From positions 372,001-436,000 of the forward strand of contig JAQFVV010006342.1 in assembly GCA_028023455.1 (NCBI GenBank): DNA of 64,000 bases, given 5' to 3'. Position numbers and translations under genes: made by a program. This stretch comes from Epiperipatus broadwayi. Taxonomy: Eukaryota; Onychophora; Udeonychophora; Euonychophora; Peripatidae. The notes beneath the pieces were generated by a model. The model was given only the letters and a program-made list of their open reading frames with translations, had not been told where the DNA came from and did not search any database. This document shows, piece after piece, positions 61,401-64,000 of the stretch (the stretch's first letter is position 1; each line of letters begins with the position of its first letter).

Positions 61401-63860
61401 AATATGTATTCAGGTCAATTCATCTATCCGGATTCGAAGCTTCAGTCAAATATTTATAAACATGGCAATGATTTCCAAAACAAAAATATTCAGTAGTTCT
61501 TTATATAAACACTTTCACTTTCTTTTATCTTTAAAGATAATTTTAAATATTAAAATAATAAAATATCATAAGCATAAACATAAGTATAAGTATAAGCATA
61601 ATAAGCCAGCATTGGAAAAATAAATTCTTCAGCTGAGTACATGTTTTTATATTTATAATCCTAGGTTCAAACAAAGAGTAATTGTAATATATATTTTTAG
61701 TTAACTTTCACTGTTTTTCTTTAGATAAACACATTTTTTTAAAATAGAGTTTTGTTTTTTTTAAAAAAAACATTTCTTAATATTTCAAAATGTAGTTTTT
61801 TTTTTTTAAATAAATTTCCTTTTATTTATTTTTTAAACATAAGAGTAGACTTTGTTTATAATTAAGGATGCTCCTTGGTTTATGTGCTAAGATCAATGGT
61901 CATAGAGTTACTTATAAGTACTGGCAACTATAACAAAACATTATGTATTTGACAGAGACAAGTTCATTAATACTATTTTTAAATTCTTTTAAAGTTTTAC
62001 TTCCAAACAAATTATTTTCATACTACTGACATAAATGAGAATTAGTATTTTAAAGTACATATTTTCCTCAGAAACATTATTCTTTTAAGAACATATTTAC
62101 ATGTATACATCATGTATTAATAATGCAGTATTAAATTTAACGTCAATTTTAATTTATAAAGACGCTGATGCATTTCCATTTTAATATTTTAAAATGTTTG
62201 AACATCTTTTAAGTTCTTCTTCATGTATATTTTTATTTTAATAGGAGATATACTATAGTTTAGTGCAATAAATTCTCTAGCCATAACAATACTTAATGAT
62301 TTAAGTTTTACTTCTAAATAAAGAAAAATGAATAGATCAACAGTAGATGAAATATGAGACGCTGTATTTTCTTCAAACATTTTACTGTAATTTTAATGTT
62401 TTAATTGTAATTTAATTATCAGAAAACAGATTACCTTTTTTATATTCAGCACTTCATTTCTAGAAGACGATTTTATATAGTGATTTTAAAAATCATACTT
62501 TTACTTTTAAATAATAGTTTTATAAAATTACAACTTTTTATTATAGAAATTCTAGGATTCAACTACTTGTAGAATTAAAAATCAGATCAGCCCCTGAATG
62601 ACACCTGAATCCCTGTTTTATCTAATAATCTTTTATACCCCCCCCCTTTTGATCAATTCCTTGGTTTAAACCAATGAAATTATTTTTTTAAACTCTAATA
62701 TTCTTGACAATTCAGTGGTAAAATCAATTTACTGATGTAATTAGTCTTATTATATCATACCACGTGACTCCCATCTGCAAAGTCAAAAATTAATTATTAA
62801 CGAACTCTATGTATTATTTTTAATAACATTTTATAAACACAATAGTAATAAATATAAAATTTAAAGTTATACCTCTCCATTAAACTTTTAAATATTTTAT
62901 TAAAATAATCTTATCCATACATTTGTTTTGTTTTTTTTTTTTTTTTATTTTAAACAATATTGGAATTAGATTATTATTTTTTTATTTTTATCTTTATGTG
63001 TGTTACATGCACATATTCTCACATATGGGCAATCTATAAACTAATTGTTTAAAAGTTATTTTTAAAACTACAACAATAAAATGTAAATGAATATTTAATT
63101 AAAAATAATTTTATAAGTGGAACGCTACTAACTTACATTTGATAATTATTATACCATTTTAAAAAAATAATTTACAGATTATTTTTTAAATTTATTACTT
63201 AATATTATTCCAACTTATTTATAATATCTAATTATTATCATTTAAACATTAAACTGAATTATACAGTAGTTATTTTAAAATACATTTAATACCATTTATC
63301 AATTCCCAACTATTTCTGATATTTCTTTTAATTCAAATCATTATCTAGCATCCCTTATCAAACCAACTAGTATATATACTATATAAGATTATCCTATTTT
63401 ATACATTAATTAATTTAATTTCCATTTTTATCATCATTATTTTTTTTAAAATCCGAAATTTTAAACAAAAGGTTAAGCTAAGATAACCTTGATCACTTAT
63501 TGGAACTAAGTGAGACTTTAGTTAGGTACAATATACATCTATATATATATTACACACATCTAGAAAAATCTGAAACTCTCTTATCTGTAAATCTGAGAAT
63601 ATATTATTAATATATTTTTATCTTCCAAATCCTTTTAACATTCTTAAAAGTTTTAACTATAAATTAGATCTTAGCATTGTTCAAACTTTTATAATCAACA
63701 GAGAATGTCTTATCATTTTTTGTGTATATAAAAACAATTTAACTGCTGGTAAAAAAACTGAAAGTAAATTTTTTAAATTAAATTTTAATTAAAGCTTTTG
63801 AAAGTTTTAATAAATTTTTCTGTGGGAGCATTCATTCCATTTAATACATGGATGCTTCGT
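58490..63860. other. Long AT-rich stretch without recognised gene
   Basis: The frames at 60349-60552, 60753-61082 and 60950-61195 have AT-driven composition and no domain. A C run lies at about 62638-62646. No member of families R, S or D was recognised. Confidence 0.5.
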
Positions 63861-63865
63861 CCCTG

Positions 63866-63955
63866 ATATATATATATATATATATATATATTGTGTGTGT
63901 GAGAGAGAGATATATATATATATATATATATATTGTGTGTGTGAGAGAGAGATTG
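63866..63955. repeat. Duplicated compound microsatellite
   Basis: A TA run, TTGTGTGTGTGAGAGAGAGA, a TA run, then the same TG/GA block again. A unit of about 42 bp occurs twice. Confidence 0.9.
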
Positions 63956-64000
63956 TCTTTTAAAAAAGCTATTCTCTCTCATTTAGATTTAAATTTTATT

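Overview
The window looks like a gene-poor, very AT-rich stretch of animal nuclear DNA, dominated by mobile-element remains and simple repeats. The mix is diverged non-LTR retrotransposons, Penelope-like elements (PLEs) with GIY-YIG endonuclease tails, one young LTR retrotransposon, long microsatellites and many foldback repeats. It would fit a repeat-rich invertebrate such as a cephalopod mollusc, but that attribution is inference. There is no bacterial-style operon, CRISPR array or virus-like gene cluster.

Only one host exon is well supported. It lies on the minus strand at 18647-18740 and starts a Ras-type small GTPase: ATG, a short N-terminal tail, then a P-loop (GALGVGKS) cut by a consensus GT donor. 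Its remaining exons would lie at lower coordinates, but none was recognised, so the first intron probably runs past the window start. A second, weaker candidate exon lies on the plus strand at about 16777-16875.

Layout. 0-9 kb: mostly anonymous AT-rich DNA with a 123-bp TA-flanked inverted-repeat element (471-593), a LINE-tail fragment (2305-2601), a copy of a dispersed repeat called R here (3633-3982) and a 300-bp hairpin (5612-5908). 9.1-10.9 kb: an R repeat split by a palindromic pair of PLE fragments. 10.9-13.2 kb: a decayed LINE. 13.2-16.7 kb: a large inverted structure with tandem repeats and tRNA-like modules. 22.1-31 kb: four more palindromic or tRNA-like foldback structures, R copies and microsatellites. 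34.5-36.5 kb: a very long TCTA/TCTG array and R copies. 37.6-43.4 kb: an LTR element with two 1677-bp LTRs and a gag-like remnant but no recognisable pol. 48.7-50.2 kb: an inverted-repeat transposon inserted at TA inside a roughly 112-bp tandem repeat. 53.4-55.8 kb: a second, larger PLE palindrome with reverse transcriptase and GIY-YIG. 56-64 kb: mostly anonymous DNA plus a short LTR-like polypurine element.

The most striking signal is how often head-to-head inverted duplications recur, at about seven places. In the two PLE cases and one R case, one copy is longer than the other and its extra sequence forms the loop. The 53-55 kb PLE arms also carry a hammerhead-ribozyme-like motif in their 3' tails. 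All boundaries and identities were read by eye; no alignment or database search was run.
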